Shown: one piece after another, positions 36,199 through 43,571 of the stretch
How positions within the stretch are numbered: position 1 is the first letter of the stretch
Layout of the letters: every line of letters starts with the position of its first letter
NCBI GenBank assembly: GCA_902465435.1
Contig: CABQNH010000013.1
Coordinates: 1-43,621, forward strand
Reading direction: 5' to 3'
DNA: 43,621 bases
Origin: an uncultured Eubacteriales bacterium
GTDB taxonomy: Bacteria; Bacillota; Clostridia; Oscillospirales; Oscillospiraceae
Notes under the pieces: generated by a model
What the model saw: the letters and a program-made list of their open reading frames with translations, nothing else
The model's database searches: none
Told to the model about the DNA's origin: nothing
Program-made: the position numbers and the translations under genes

Positions 36199-36720
36199 TT
36201 ATTCGGCAGCTTCTGCTGCGGGGCCTTCCTTCTGGATGCGGATCTGATCCAGAACAAATGCGAGGGAAGAAATGGGTGCGAGGAACGTGCCGAGAACCTG
36301 CGCGATGAGCGCATCCTTGCTGGGGAGCTCGCCGAAGCCCATGAGTTGATCGACGCTCATGACGGTGCCTTCTACGAAGCCGCCCTTGATCCTCAGGACG
36401 TTCTTGTTCTTCTTTGCGAATTCGCATACGATACGAGCCGGGGCAATGGGATCGCCCGTGGTGCTTGCCATGGAAGTCGTGCCGTTGAGCAGCTCGTCAA
36501 ACTGGTTGTAGCCAGCCTGATTGGCTGCAAAGCGAGTCAGCGTGTTCTTGACAACGGTGTATTCCACACCAGCCTCACGGAACTTCTTTCTAAGCTCGGT
36601 ATCCTGTGCGACAGTGATGCCCTTGTAGTCGACGAAAACCGCAGCAGCGGAAGCCTGCATTTTCTCGGCCATTGCATCAACGATTGCCTTTTTGCTTTCC
36701 AGAACCTTTGCGTTGGGCAT
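36199..36720 (-). CDS. rplJ: 50S ribosomal protein L10
   Basis: The 173-residue uL10 starts MPNAKVLESKKAIVDAMAEK and has AAAVFVDYKGITVAQDTELR and VVKNTLTRFAANQAG, the rRNA-binding core. The C-terminal helix that holds L12 dimers follows. The frame is open 54 codons further through the leader, but GGAGG before the ATG at 36718-36720 sets the start. rplK and rplA, the usual upstream partners, are not in the window. An L10-type attenuation leader precedes it. Confidence 0.97.
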   Translation of the reverse strand: MPNAKVLESKKAIVDAMAEKMQASAAAVFVDYKGITVAQDTELRKKFREAGVEYTVVKNTLTRFAANQAGYNQFDELLNGTTSMASTTGDPIAPARIVCEFAKKNKNVLRIKGGFVEGTVMSVDQLMGFGELPSKDALIAQVLGTFLAPISSLAFVLDQIRIQKEGPAAEAAE

Positions 36721-36732
36721 TAAAGTGTCACC

Positions 36733-36850
36733 TCCGAAAAAAATAAATGTCCACCTGCCAAAAGACAGGAGGACACAGAAAACCAATTCATTTCGTGTGA
36801 AACCTCGGCAGGATTTACGGCAAAAGCCACCTGCTGTCTTTGGCAACGCA
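36733..36850 (-). ncRNA. L10 leader (ribosomal protein autoregulatory RNA) with attenuator
   Basis: The minus-strand leader contains AAAGACAGCAGGTGGC and AAATCCTGCCGAGG, conserved segments of the Firmicutes L10 leader that bind the L10-L12 complex. A terminator-like stem follows, from 36764-36774 and 36749-36759 (9 Watson-Crick pairs, one G-U pair and one mismatch), then ATTTATTTTTTT. L10-L12 binding would favour termination when ribosomal protein is in excess. Confidence 0.85.
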
Positions 36851-36853
36851 GAT

Positions 36854-36882
36854 ATACTACACGATTTGCAGAAAAAAGTCAA
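36854..36882 (-). promoter_or_regulatory. Sigma-A promoter of rplJ-rplL
   Basis: Minus-strand TTGACT (plus 36877-36882) is 17 bp before TAGTAT (plus 36854-36859), just upstream of the L10 leader. Confidence 0.8.
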
Positions 36883-36946
36883 GCATTATTTTTAATTATT
36901 GCGAAAAAATTGCAAAAAAGTTGAAGTTCCTGCGCTTTCGCGCACT

Positions 36947-36978
36947 GCGGCGGGGACGGGTGCACTCGCCCCCGCCGC
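36947..36978. repeat. GC-rich inverted repeat sharing the palindrome core
   Basis: GCGGCGGGG (36947-36955) and CCCCGCCGC (36970-36978) form a stem with partly paired interior bases. It shares GGCGGGGACGG with the palindromes at 31647 and 31946. It lies between rplJ's promoter and the antiporter stop and could also end the antiporter transcript, though no adjacent T-run follows. Confidence 0.55.
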
Positions 36979-37010
36979 AGAATCGTTTTTCGCTTCTTTT
37001 CGCCGCCGTC

Positions 37011-38276
37011 TTACGCGTGGCTCTCCGTCTCGCGCGGCTGGATGTCTCCCGCTTTGGTCAGCGCGATCTTTGTCAGCGCCGGTCCGACCAGCTCATAGAC
37101 AAGGACGGCAAACAATGCAATATTTCGGATAATTGCGCCCTCCGCGCCGAGCTGCACCGCAACGGTAATCGACATGCCAAGCGCAACGCCGGCCTGCGGA
37201 AATAGCGTGATGCCGAGATACTTTTGCACATTTGCGTCGCACTTCATAAAAGCAGAGCTCCAGGACGCGCCAAAATACTTCCCTGCAGAGCGCGCGAGAA
37301 TATACACAAGACCGATGCCAATCACCGCCCAGTCCGCAAAAACCTGCAGATCCAACTCTGCACCGCTCAGCACAAAGAACAGAATAAACAGCGGTGCCGT
37401 CCAGCGATCGACCTTTGCCATCAGCTCTTCGGAAAAATTGCAGATATTGCAGAATACGGAGCCAAGCATCATGCAGACCAGCAGCGAGGAAAATCCGATT
37501 TCAATCTCACTGCCCGGGATCTGAACATGCAGCATCGACAGCGCGACCGTCAAAAACACGAAGGTAATGGAAATGCACATCCGCTTGGAGCGGGAATGAA
37601 AAAAGCGCTCCGCAAAGGTAAAAAGGCCGCCCATCGCCGCGCCGAGCAGCAGAGAGCCAAAGATTTCAAGCGCAGGGTTCACAAGAACCGTAATGACATC
37701 CACCGCCGCGCCGGAGGCAAGCGCCTTGGCAACTCCAAAGGACACGGCAAAAACGATCAGGCCGACCGCATCGTCCAGCGCAACGATCGGCAGGAGCAGA
37801 CTGGTCAGCTTTCCCTTCGCCTTGTACTGATTCACAACCATCAGCGTTGCTGCGGGCGCCGTAGCCGTCGCAATTGCGCCGAGCGTGATGCAGGTGGAAA
37901 TCGGCAGCTTTTCTCCCAAAAACAGATGCAGCACCACAAGCAGCACATCCACAAACAGCGTCGCCATCAGCGCCTGAAAGACCGCGATCACTGCCGCCTG
38001 CTTGCCGATCTGACGAAGCTGGGAAATGCGGAATTCATTACCGATGGAGAAGGCAATAAAGCCGAGCGCAACATCCGAGATGATATCCAGAGACTCCGCC
38101 TGCGCCATCGACACAAAGCCAAGTCCGTTTACGCCGAGACGGCCAAGCGCATACGGCCCGATCAAAAGACCGGCAACAAGGTAGCCCGTCACCGCGGGGA
38201 GCTTCAGAACCTTTGCCAGACGCGACATCAAAAGCCCCGCCATCAGGCATCCGCCAATTTGAAATAGTGTAATCAT
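37011..38276 (-). CDS. Cation/proton antiporter, CPA2/KefB-type (Na_H_Exchanger family)
   Basis: The 421-residue protein is almost entirely hydrophobic with about 12 helices. It starts MITLFQIGGCLMAGLLMSRLAKVLKLPAVTGYLVAG (read in two parts), a helix-loop pattern typical of PF00999 antiporters. The core has ALDDAVGLIVFAVSFG, whose DD pair matches the cation-site aspartates, and TCITLGAIATATAPAATLMV, the unwound-helix TM4-like signature. There is no TrkA-N domain, so this is the transporter core only. It probably exchanges Na+ or K+ for H+. The open frame extends 62 codons upstream through the leader; the ATG at 38274-38276 has only a weak site (GGAAAAGAG). A strong promoter lies 300 bp upstream with a structured leader between. 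Confidence 0.85.
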   Translation of the reverse strand: MITLFQIGGCLMAGLLMSRLAKVLKLPAVTGYLVAGLLIGPYALGRLGVNGLGFVSMAQAESLDIISDVALGFIAFSIGNEFRISQLRQIGKQAAVIAVFQALMATLFVDVLLVVLHLFLGEKLPISTCITLGAIATATAPAATLMVVNQYKAKGKLTSLLLPIVALDDAVGLIVFAVSFGVAKALASGAAVDVITVLVNPALEIFGSLLLGAAMGGLFTFAERFFHSRSKRMCISITFVFLTVALSMLHVQIPGSEIEIGFSSLLVCMMLGSVFCNICNFSEELMAKVDRWTAPLFILFFVLSGAELDLQVFADWAVIGIGLVYILARSAGKYFGASWSSAFMKCDANVQKYLGITLFPQAGVALGMSITVAVQLGAEGAIIRNIALFAVLVYELVGPALTKIALTKAGDIQPRETESHA

Positions 38277-38433
38277 AATCCAACGCTCTTTTCCGGGCGT
38301 CTGCTCCGTCGGCAAGCGCAGGCAGCACAAGTCGTTTGGCCATATCCATACGGCGGCAAAACGGCGCTGATATTCCGCGCATAAAACAAATGCAAAAGCG
38401 CCCTGATATTTTCCCAAAGGAATCCCTGATTCG

Positions 38434-38538
38434 ATCCGGCTGGGCTTCAAAAGATTTTTCACGGTTTGGAAAACGAGGGAATACGGGATACTTTCCCAGT
38501 TTTCAAACCGAAGCCCCGGCAGAAAAGCTCCGCCGGAT
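38434..38538 (-). ncRNA. Candidate structured leader of the antiporter gene
   Basis: On the minus strand, stem P1 is ATCCGGC/GCCGGAT (plus 38532-38538 and 38434-38440), P2 is GGGCTTC/GAAGCCC (38510-38516 and 38442-38448), and P3 is CGGTTTG...CAAACCG (38504-38510 and 38462-38468) continued by AAAAC/GTTTT and GGGAA/TTCCC. Unpaired segments between stems are asymmetric (about 11 and 14 nt). The whole is in a leader of roughly 295 nt. The bases between the structure and the ATG (38277-38433) hold ATCAGGG repeated near 38402 and 38425 and no gene. I do not recognise it as a named riboswitch. Confidence 0.5.
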
Positions 38539-38578
38539 GCAGCAAGAGACGAGCTCAGAGATTTCCAAGCAAAAATGT

Positions 38579-38606
38579 ATTATACACGCTTTTATACAAA
38601 TTGCAA
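38579..38606 (-). promoter_or_regulatory. Sigma-A promoter of the antiporter gene
   Basis: Minus-strand TTGCAA (plus 38601-38606) is 16 bp before a perfect TATAAT (plus 38579-38584). The transcript would start near 38572. Confidence 0.78.
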
Positions 38607-38665
38607 GGACTATTATTTCACAATCTTTTCCCGCACGTTCCCGTCCAAATTGTCTATTTTCCGTC

Positions 38666-38708
38666 AAAAAGAGCCGCTGTCGGCAGTTCTGCCGCAGCGG
38701 CTCTTTTT
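38666..38708 (-). terminator. Rho-independent terminator of the tsaE-tsaB-upp operon
   Basis: A 14-bp perfect stem (38666-38679 and 38695-38708) with an inner CGGCAG/CTGCCG stem ends in T5 on the minus strand, 15 bp after the upp stop. It also separates this operon from the antiporter promoter. Confidence 0.93.
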
Positions 38709-38722
38709 TCAAATGCAGCGCC

Positions 38723-39355
38723 TTATTTTGTGCCGAAAATGCGGTCGCCGCAATCGCCGAGGCCGGGGACGATATAAGCGTGCTCATTCAGCCGCTCGTC
38801 CACCGCCGCGAGGAAAATATCGACGTCCGGATGCTCTCTGCGAATGCGCGCGACGCCCTCCGGCGCGGCGATAATATCCATCAGCGTAATCGACTTGCAG
38901 CCGTATTCCTCCTTCAGGATGGAAATCGCTGCGGAAACGCTGCCGCCGGTGGCGAGCATCGGATCCACAATAAAGACCTGCCGCTCCGAAATATCCGGCG
39001 GCATCTTGCAGTAATACTTGACCGGCTCATGCGTTTCGGGGTCGCGGAACAGGCCGATATGGCCAACCTTGGCCGAGGGGATCAAATCGATCATCGTGTC
39101 CACCATGCCGAGTCCCGCGCGGAGGATCGGCACGATCGCCATCTTTTTCCCGGTCAGTACGCGGCTTTTTGCCACAGCAACCGGCGTCTCGACCTCGATC
39201 TCCTCCGTCGGAAGATTTCTGGTGGCCTCATAGCACATCAGCGCGCTGATCTCGCCGACGACCTCGCGGAATTCCTTCACGCCGGTATTCTTGTCGCGCA
39301 GGATCGTCAGCTTGTGCTGCAAAAGCGGGTGATTCAAAACATGTAAGCTGCCCAT
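38723..39355 (-). CDS. upp: Uracil phosphoribosyltransferase
   Basis: The 210-residue protein has the Upp pattern: HVLNHPLLQHKLTILRDKNT, VPILRAGLGMVDTMIDLIPSA and the PRPP loop VDPMLATGGSVSAAI, with the uracil-binding tail HAYIVPGLGDCGDRIFGTK. It salvages uracil to UMP with PRPP. It starts 3 bp after the tsaB stop, so it shares the tsaE-tsaB transcript, an uncommon grouping. Length and motifs are all intact. Confidence 0.98.
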   Translation of the reverse strand: MGSLHVLNHPLLQHKLTILRDKNTGVKEFREVVGEISALMCYEATRNLPTEEIEVETPVAVAKSRVLTGKKMAIVPILRAGLGMVDTMIDLIPSAKVGHIGLFRDPETHEPVKYYCKMPPDISERQVFIVDPMLATGGSVSAAISILKEEYGCKSITLMDIIAAPEGVARIRREHPDVDIFLAAVDERLNEHAYIVPGLGDCGDRIFGTK

Positions 39356-39358
39356 TGT

Positions 39359-40066
39359 TCACTCTTCCTTTCGCTGTCTTTCCAGCCGCTCGCGTTCCGC
39401 CTGGGACAGGCGCAAGTAGTTCGGCTGAAGTGCAGCAGGGTCACACGCCGCGCCGCGCCGCGCCATCTCCATTGCCGCCAGCGCCACGCCGCTCGCCCGC
39501 TGCTGCCTCGTGTATTCCGGAAGCAAAACCAGCTCCGGAACGGCTTCTCGCAAGGTATTATAACACAGACTTGCGCCGTCGCCAACCATTATTTTTTCCC
39601 CGTTTTCCCGGCGCAATACCTCGCCAAGCTCCGCTACGGAAATTGCGCAGTCCTCGCACAGGCGGACAAGCCGCCCCTCCACTGCACGAAACCGTGCGTG
39701 ATAGATTTGATTCCGCCGGGCATCCATTGCGCAGCACAGAAGTCCGCCGCGCATACCCGCGCTGTACGCCATGGCCTCCAAGGTCGAAACGCCGTAAAGC
39801 GGCAGCGACGCCCCCCATGCAAAGCCCTTTGCCGCCGCAACGCCGATCCGCACGCCCGTAAAGCTGCCGGGTCCCGCCGCAACGGCAACCGCATCGACAT
39901 CCTCCGTCCGCAGATCCAAATTGGCCAGCAGATCCTCCGCGAGCTTCATAATGGTTCTGCTGTGGGTCTGCCCGTTATTCTGATAGGCTTCGCCGAGCAG
40001 GACGCCGTCCTGCAAAATCGCGACGGACGCCGCCTTTGCTGAGGTCTCAAATGCCAAGATCCGCAA
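39359..40066 (-). CDS. tsaB: tRNA threonylcarbamoyladenosine biosynthesis protein TsaB
   Basis: The 235-residue protein is an actin-fold TsaD partner: RILAFETSAKAASVAILQDG, NNGQTHSRTIMKLAEDLL and AAGPGSFTGVRIGVAAAKGF, then CAMDARRNQIYHARF. The start is TTG at 40064-40066, with GGAGG 8 bp before it, giving MRILAFETS. Reading further upstream would add 66 codons that overlap tsaE and look unrelated. It overlaps the end of tsaE by 20 bp. TsaB scaffolds TsaD and TsaE in the t6A complex. Confidence 0.93.
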   Translation of the reverse strand: MRILAFETSAKAASVAILQDGVLLGEAYQNNGQTHSRTIMKLAEDLLANLDLRTEDVDAVAVAAGPGSFTGVRIGVAAAKGFAWGASLPLYGVSTLEAMAYSAGMRGGLLCCAMDARRNQIYHARFRAVEGRLVRLCEDCAISVAELGEVLRRENGEKIMVGDGASLCYNTLREAVPELVLLPEYTRQQRASGVALAAMEMARRGAACDPAALQPNYLRLSQAERERLERQRKEE

Positions 40067-40490
40067 GCTGATCGCCTCCTGTGATGATAACGTGCCGCAC
40101 AGACGCATCCTGTGCATCCTTTTCGATCCGCACCCAGATCGGCTCCTCCAGTGCGGGAAGCACATTCTCGCTCCACTCCACCGCGCATACGCCTCCCCGC
40201 TCCAGATAGTCCTCCCAGCCGATATCAAAAAGGTCATCGGCCGAATGCAGTCGATACATATCAAAATGAAACAGCGGGAGCCGTCCGGAAAGGTACTCGT
40301 TAACGATCGTATAGGTCGGGCTGGTCACACGCTCGCGCACACCAAGGCCACGCGCCAAGCCGCGTGTAAACGCCGTCTTCCCGGCGCCCAGATCGCCGAG
40401 GTAAGCAATCACATCTCCGGGGCGAAGGCGCTGTGCAAGCTGTTCGCCCAAGCGCTCCGTTTGCTCCGGAGAACGGGTAATAAAATCCAT
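40047..40490 (-). CDS. tsaE: tRNA threonylcarbamoyladenosine biosynthesis ATPase TsaE
   Basis: The 147-residue P-loop ATPase has Walker A LGDLGAGKTAFTRGLARGLG, the switch-like TSPTYTIVNEY, HFDMYRL and VCAVEWSENV, all TsaE hallmarks. It powers turnover of the TsaB-TsaD complex. It is the first gene of the operon with tsaB and upp. The promoter lies over 200 bp upstream, leaving a leader of about 205 nt. Confidence 0.95.
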   Translation of the reverse strand: MDFITRSPEQTERLGEQLAQRLRPGDVIAYLGDLGAGKTAFTRGLARGLGVRERVTSPTYTIVNEYLSGRLPLFHFDMYRLHSADDLFDIGWEDYLERGGVCAVEWSENVLPALEEPIWVRIEKDAQDASVRHVIITGGDQLADLGI

Positions 40491-40702
40491 TGTTTTCGCT
40501 CTTTTCTTATGGTACTTCTAATTCAATCGGTACGGAGAAGCAGAAAAAGCTTTCCGCCAAGACAAAATCGGCAGAAAGGCGTTGTTTTCAATCTGCCGCT
40601 GCGCCGCACCGCCGTCCCCTTGCAGGCTCCGGCTCCCGCGCGGCACGGTTTATCCCTCCGATTGCAGGCAAGCAAACCGTCCTTCGCCTGTCTGTCGTTG
40701 AT
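40491..40702 (-). promoter_or_regulatory. Long tsaE leader with hairpins
   Basis: No gene is seen here. On the minus strand ACGGTTT and AAACCGT (7 bp, plus 40648-40676 region) form one stem, and CGGCAGA with TCTGCCG (plus 40568-40598 region) forms another followed by ATTTTGTCTT, which resembles a weak attenuator. The leader is unusually long for this operon. I cannot assign it to a known element. Confidence 0.4.
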
Positions 40703-40731
40703 AGTATAACACAGGACGCAGTTTTTTGCAA
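40703..40731 (-). promoter_or_regulatory. Sigma-A promoter of tsaE-tsaB-upp
   Basis: Minus-strand TTGCAA (plus 40726-40731) is 17 bp before TATACT (plus 40703-40708). It diverges from the SEDS gene promoter, with 14 bp between their -35 boxes. Confidence 0.75.
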
Positions 40732-40745
40732 AACCAACTTTTTTA

Positions 40746-40774
40746 TTTACAGAACCGGATTCAAATGGTACAAT
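40746..40774 (+). promoter_or_regulatory. Sigma-A promoter of the SEDS gene
   Basis: TTTACA (40746-40751) is 17 bp before TACAAT (40769-40774). The ATG at 40806 follows after a short leader with AAAGGAGG. Confidence 0.78.
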
Positions 40775-40805
40775 AAGCACGACTTGAGGAAAAGGAGGTG
40801 CGCAT

Positions 40806-41954
40806 ATGCGGCGACTGCTGCGTCAATTCAAGGCGTTCTTTCAAAAGGGCGACATCTGGCTGCTGACGCTGTGTCTGATCACCAGCGTGTTTGGGCTTGT
40901 GATCGTCGCAAGTGCAACCAACTACCTCGGCAGTATGCGCTACATTGTCGTGCAGGCCGTCGCCATCTGCCTCGGCGTTGTCTGCTATGTGTTTTTCACG
41001 TTGGTTGATATTGAGATCCTTGCCGAGCGCCGGCAGCTTCTCACCCTATTCAACGTGCTGTTTATCGGCATGCTGCTTATCTGGGGCATTGAAACCGGCG
41101 GCAACCGAAGCTGGCTGCGCTTCAGCTTTCTTCCCTTCGACATCCAGCCTGCCGAAATCTGCAAATTTACTTTTATAATTGTCATCGCAAAAACCATGAG
41201 CATTTATCAAAATAAGGTTTCCTCCCTGAAGTGCGTCAGCCATATTTCCGCGCAGCTGCTTCTGATTGTCGGCATGATCGTCGTCATCTCAAAGGACGCG
41301 GGCGTCGCGTTGACCTTTGTCTTCATCTTCTGCGTCATTGCTTATGTCGGCGGCGTAAAAATCTGGTGGATTCTCGGCGGACTCGGCACCGTCGGCGCGG
41401 CTGCGCCGTATCTCTGGTCGCACCTGATGTCCAACTATCAGAAGGAGCGCATCCTTATGCTGTTTGATCCCAGCATTGACCCGCAGGGAATCGGCGTGCG
41501 CTATCAGACCAAGCTCAGCCTGCGGTACTTTGCAGGCGGCGGACTGACCGGGCAGGGCTTGTTTCACGGCAGCATGACACAGTCCGGCAGCATTCGCGAG
41601 CAGCGTAACGACTTCATTTTTTCCGTGGCCGGCGAAGAGCTTGGTATGCTTGGCTGTATTCTGGTGCTTTGCCTTCTGCTTGCGATCGTGCTTCGCTGCA
41701 TCTATATTGGTCTGAAGTCGCCCAATTATATGAATCGTTTGATTTGTATCGGTATTGCCGCTATGCTTGTCTCGCAGGTCGGCGTCAATGTCGGCATGTG
41801 CCTCGGCGTTTTTCCCGTGGTCGGCCTGACGCTTCCCTTCTTCAGTTACGGCGGCAGCTCGATCGTGACCATGTTTATCGCCATGGGCATTGTTTCCGGA
41901 ATTAAAATGCACCCCGCGCCGGACGTCTCAGCGCACTATATTCGCCCGTATTGA
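40806..41954 (+). CDS. SEDS-family peptidoglycan polymerase (FtsW/RodA)
   Basis: This 382-residue protein has about ten membrane helices. Family motifs seen are GGNRSWLRF, the helix-capping PFDIQPAEICKFTFI, DAGVALTF, the extracellular EQRNDFIFSVAGEELG with the conserved Asp needed for glycosyl transfer, and the C-terminal GLTLPFFSYGGSSIVT. SEDS proteins polymerise lipid II into glycan strands with a class B PBP. FtsW, RodA and SpoVE cannot be separated with confidence; QPAEICK and lack of an extended tail do not decide it. No PBP gene is adjacent. It stands alone with its own promoter and terminator. Confidence 0.93.
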   Translation: MRRLLRQFKAFFQKGDIWLLTLCLITSVFGLVIVASATNYLGSMRYIVVQAVAICLGVVCYVFFTLVDIEILAERRQLLTLFNVLFIGMLLIWGIETGGNRSWLRFSFLPFDIQPAEICKFTFIIVIAKTMSIYQNKVSSLKCVSHISAQLLLIVGMIVVISKDAGVALTFVFIFCVIAYVGGVKIWWILGGLGTVGAAAPYLWSHLMSNYQKERILMLFDPSIDPQGIGVRYQTKLSLRYFAGGGLTGQGLFHGSMTQSGSIREQRNDFIFSVAGEELGMLGCILVLCLLLAIVLRCIYIGLKSPNYMNRLICIGIAAMLVSQVGVNVGMCLGVFPVVGLTLPFFSYGGSSIVTMFIAMGIVSGIKMHPAPDVSAHYIRPY

Positions 41955-41992
41955 GCCTTTCCGGCCATTTCTCCCCTTCCGGCTTGTTTTGC

Positions 41993-42031
41993 GCCGCCGC
42001 AGAAAAACTGCGGCGGCACATTCTCTTTTTT
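41993..42031 (+). terminator. Rho-independent terminator after the SEDS gene
   Basis: A 10-bp GC-only-rich stem (41993-42002 and 42008-42017) with loop AAAAA is followed by ACATTCTC and T6. Confidence 0.85.
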
Positions 42032-42062
42032 AAATGCATAATTAACAAGAAATAGCAAACAA

Positions 42063-42089
42063 TACCTCCGAAGAACTTACAAGGAGGTA
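42063..42089 (+). promoter_or_regulatory. Hairpin that pairs the Shine-Dalgarno of the SLH gene
   Basis: TACCTCC (42063-42069) is a perfect complement of GGAGGTA (42083-42089), which is the ribosome site of the next gene. A 13-nt loop separates them. Folding would hide the ribosome site and lower translation. Confidence 0.55.
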
Positions 42090-42095
42090 CTTCTT

Positions 42096-43289
42096 TTGAA
42101 CACCCGCATTTATCAAACGACACGCCGGTTCCTTCTTTGGGCCCTGCTGCTTCTTGCGCTTAGCCTGAACGTGTTTGCCGCAGAACGCGAAACGGAACAC
42201 GACAGCGTGTATTGCTTCTCTGCCGACGACTTTTCCGGCGTCGCCGGAATTTATGTCGCTGCGGTGCCGGAAAAGAGCATCGGCAAGATCTACTGCGGCA
42301 GCCGCGCCGTTCGCCCCGGCGACTTTTTGGATGCCTCGGCACTCGAACGCCTCACGCTGAAGCCTTCCTGCGACAAAAATGTCACCGCCACGCTCACCTA
42401 TATGCCCATCGCAGACGGTACGCTCGGTGAAAAAACCTCCCTGTGCGTGCGAATCCGCTCCAGTCAAAATGAAGCGCCCGTTGCGCAGGACATGGAATTT
42501 GAAACGTACAAAAACATTCCCAATGACGGCACCTTGAAGGCAAGCGATCCGGAGGGCGACGCCGTCACCTACAAAATCGAAACACAGCCGCGATACGGCA
42601 CGGTCGAGCTTGGCGAGAACGGTCACTTTGTCTATACTCCGCAGGATAAAAAGGTCGGCAAGGATTCCTTCACCTATTCTGCCACGGACGCAAAGGGTGC
42701 GATTTCCAAGCCGGCAACCGTGAAAATTATAATTAAAAAGCCGGTCGATGCGGCAAGCTATGCCGATTTGGGCGGCTCCACCAGCCAGTTTGAGGCTATG
42801 TGGCTCTGCGAGAGCGGCTTAATGCGTGGAACCAGCATCCTGGGTACGCCCTGCTTTGAACCGGACAGCAGCGTGACGCGCGGTGAATTTCTCGTCATGC
42901 TGATGAAGCTGCGCGACATCTCCCCGGAAGATGCAGCGCTTTCCTCCGGCTTCCAGGATGAGGCGGATGCGCCTGCATGGATGCGCCCCTATCTGACGGC
43001 CGCCATGCGTCTGGGGCTCACAAAGGGCGCCAGCGCCGAAGACCTGCGCTTTTTCCCGAATCGCCCCATCACCCAGCAGGAGGCGGCCGTTATGGTGCAG
43101 TGCGTCCTTTCTCTGCCGCAGGTTGAGAGCATCGGCGACTTCTCCTTCGGCAGTGCGGTTGCCGCGTGGGCACAGCCTGCGTTTGCCGCAGCGCAGGACG
43201 CCGCTCTCCCGCTTGATCCGGCAAATGCGCAGCGTGAGCTGACCCGTCTAGCCGCCGCAAACCTTCTTTACGCGGTGGCAAAGCAATAA
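42096..43289 (+). CDS. Secreted protein with cadherin/Ig-like domain and SLH domains
   Basis: The 397-residue protein starts at TTG (42096) with AAGGAGG 8 bp before it. An N-terminal signal peptide (RRFLLWALLLLALSLNVFA) is followed by an unassigned domain of about 90 residues. A tandem-cadherin/Big_9-like domain lies at about 125-220 (NDGTLKASDPEGDAVTYKI, YGTVELGENGHFVYTP, GKDSFTYSATDAKG). Two, perhaps three, S-layer homology domains follow (FEAMWLCESGLMRG, CFEPDSSVTRGEFLVMLMKL, and FFPNRPITQQEAAVMV). SLH domains bind pyruvylated secondary wall polymer, so this is a wall-anchored surface protein, with unknown partner. No promoter was found between it and the upstream terminator, so its transcription start is unexplained. 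Confidence 0.88.
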   Translation: MNTRIYQTTRRFLLWALLLLALSLNVFAAERETEHDSVYCFSADDFSGVAGIYVAAVPEKSIGKIYCGSRAVRPGDFLDASALERLTLKPSCDKNVTATLTYMPIADGTLGEKTSLCVRIRSSQNEAPVAQDMEFETYKNIPNDGTLKASDPEGDAVTYKIETQPRYGTVELGENGHFVYTPQDKKVGKDSFTYSATDAKGAISKPATVKIIIKKPVDAASYADLGGSTSQFEAMWLCESGLMRGTSILGTPCFEPDSSVTRGEFLVMLMKLRDISPEDAALSSGFQDEADAPAWMRPYLTAAMRLGLTKGASAEDLRFFPNRPITQQEAAVMVQCVLSLPQVESIGDFSFGSAVAAWAQPAFAAAQDAALPLDPANAQRELTRLAAANLLYAVAKQ

Positions 43290-43311
43290 CTTTCCTTGGC
43301 CGTAACCCATT

Positions 43312-43356
43312 ACCGGTCGGGACGCAGGCTCGAACCCCTGCGTTCCGGCCGGTTTT
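43312..43356 (+). terminator. Terminator after the SLH gene
   Basis: A 17-bp stem with two wobble pairs (43312-43328 and 43337-43353) is followed by a TTTT run. It ends 23 to 67 bp after the SLH gene. The stretch to 43520 holds no recognised feature. Confidence 0.8.
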
Positions 43357-43520
43357 CCTTGCCGCCCTACACTGCATTTCCGCCCCGCCATACCCGCCAA
43401 AGGGATTTGATGCAAGCCAGGCAACAGCCTTTTTCCGTCGATGCGCGACACGCCTGCATCGCTAGGCAAGTCGTTACGCCGAAGCTGAGAAACAAAAATC
43501 GAAAAAAGCAAAATAAGCGG

Positions 43521-43549
43521 TTGACAAAGTCAAAATCGTATGCTATTAT
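43521..43549 (+). promoter_or_regulatory. Sigma-A promoter of tRNA-Leu
   Basis: TTGACA (43521-43526) is 17 bp before TATTAT (43544-43549), with the tRNA starting 22 bp later. It is a near-consensus stable-RNA promoter. Confidence 0.88.
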
Positions 43550-43571
43550 ATCTGAGCAATAAATCACATGC

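Noticed and set aside
43357..43520. A small RNA upstream of tRNA-Leu
   Set aside because: No promoter, terminator or stable long stem could be identified; the sequence looks like plain spacer.
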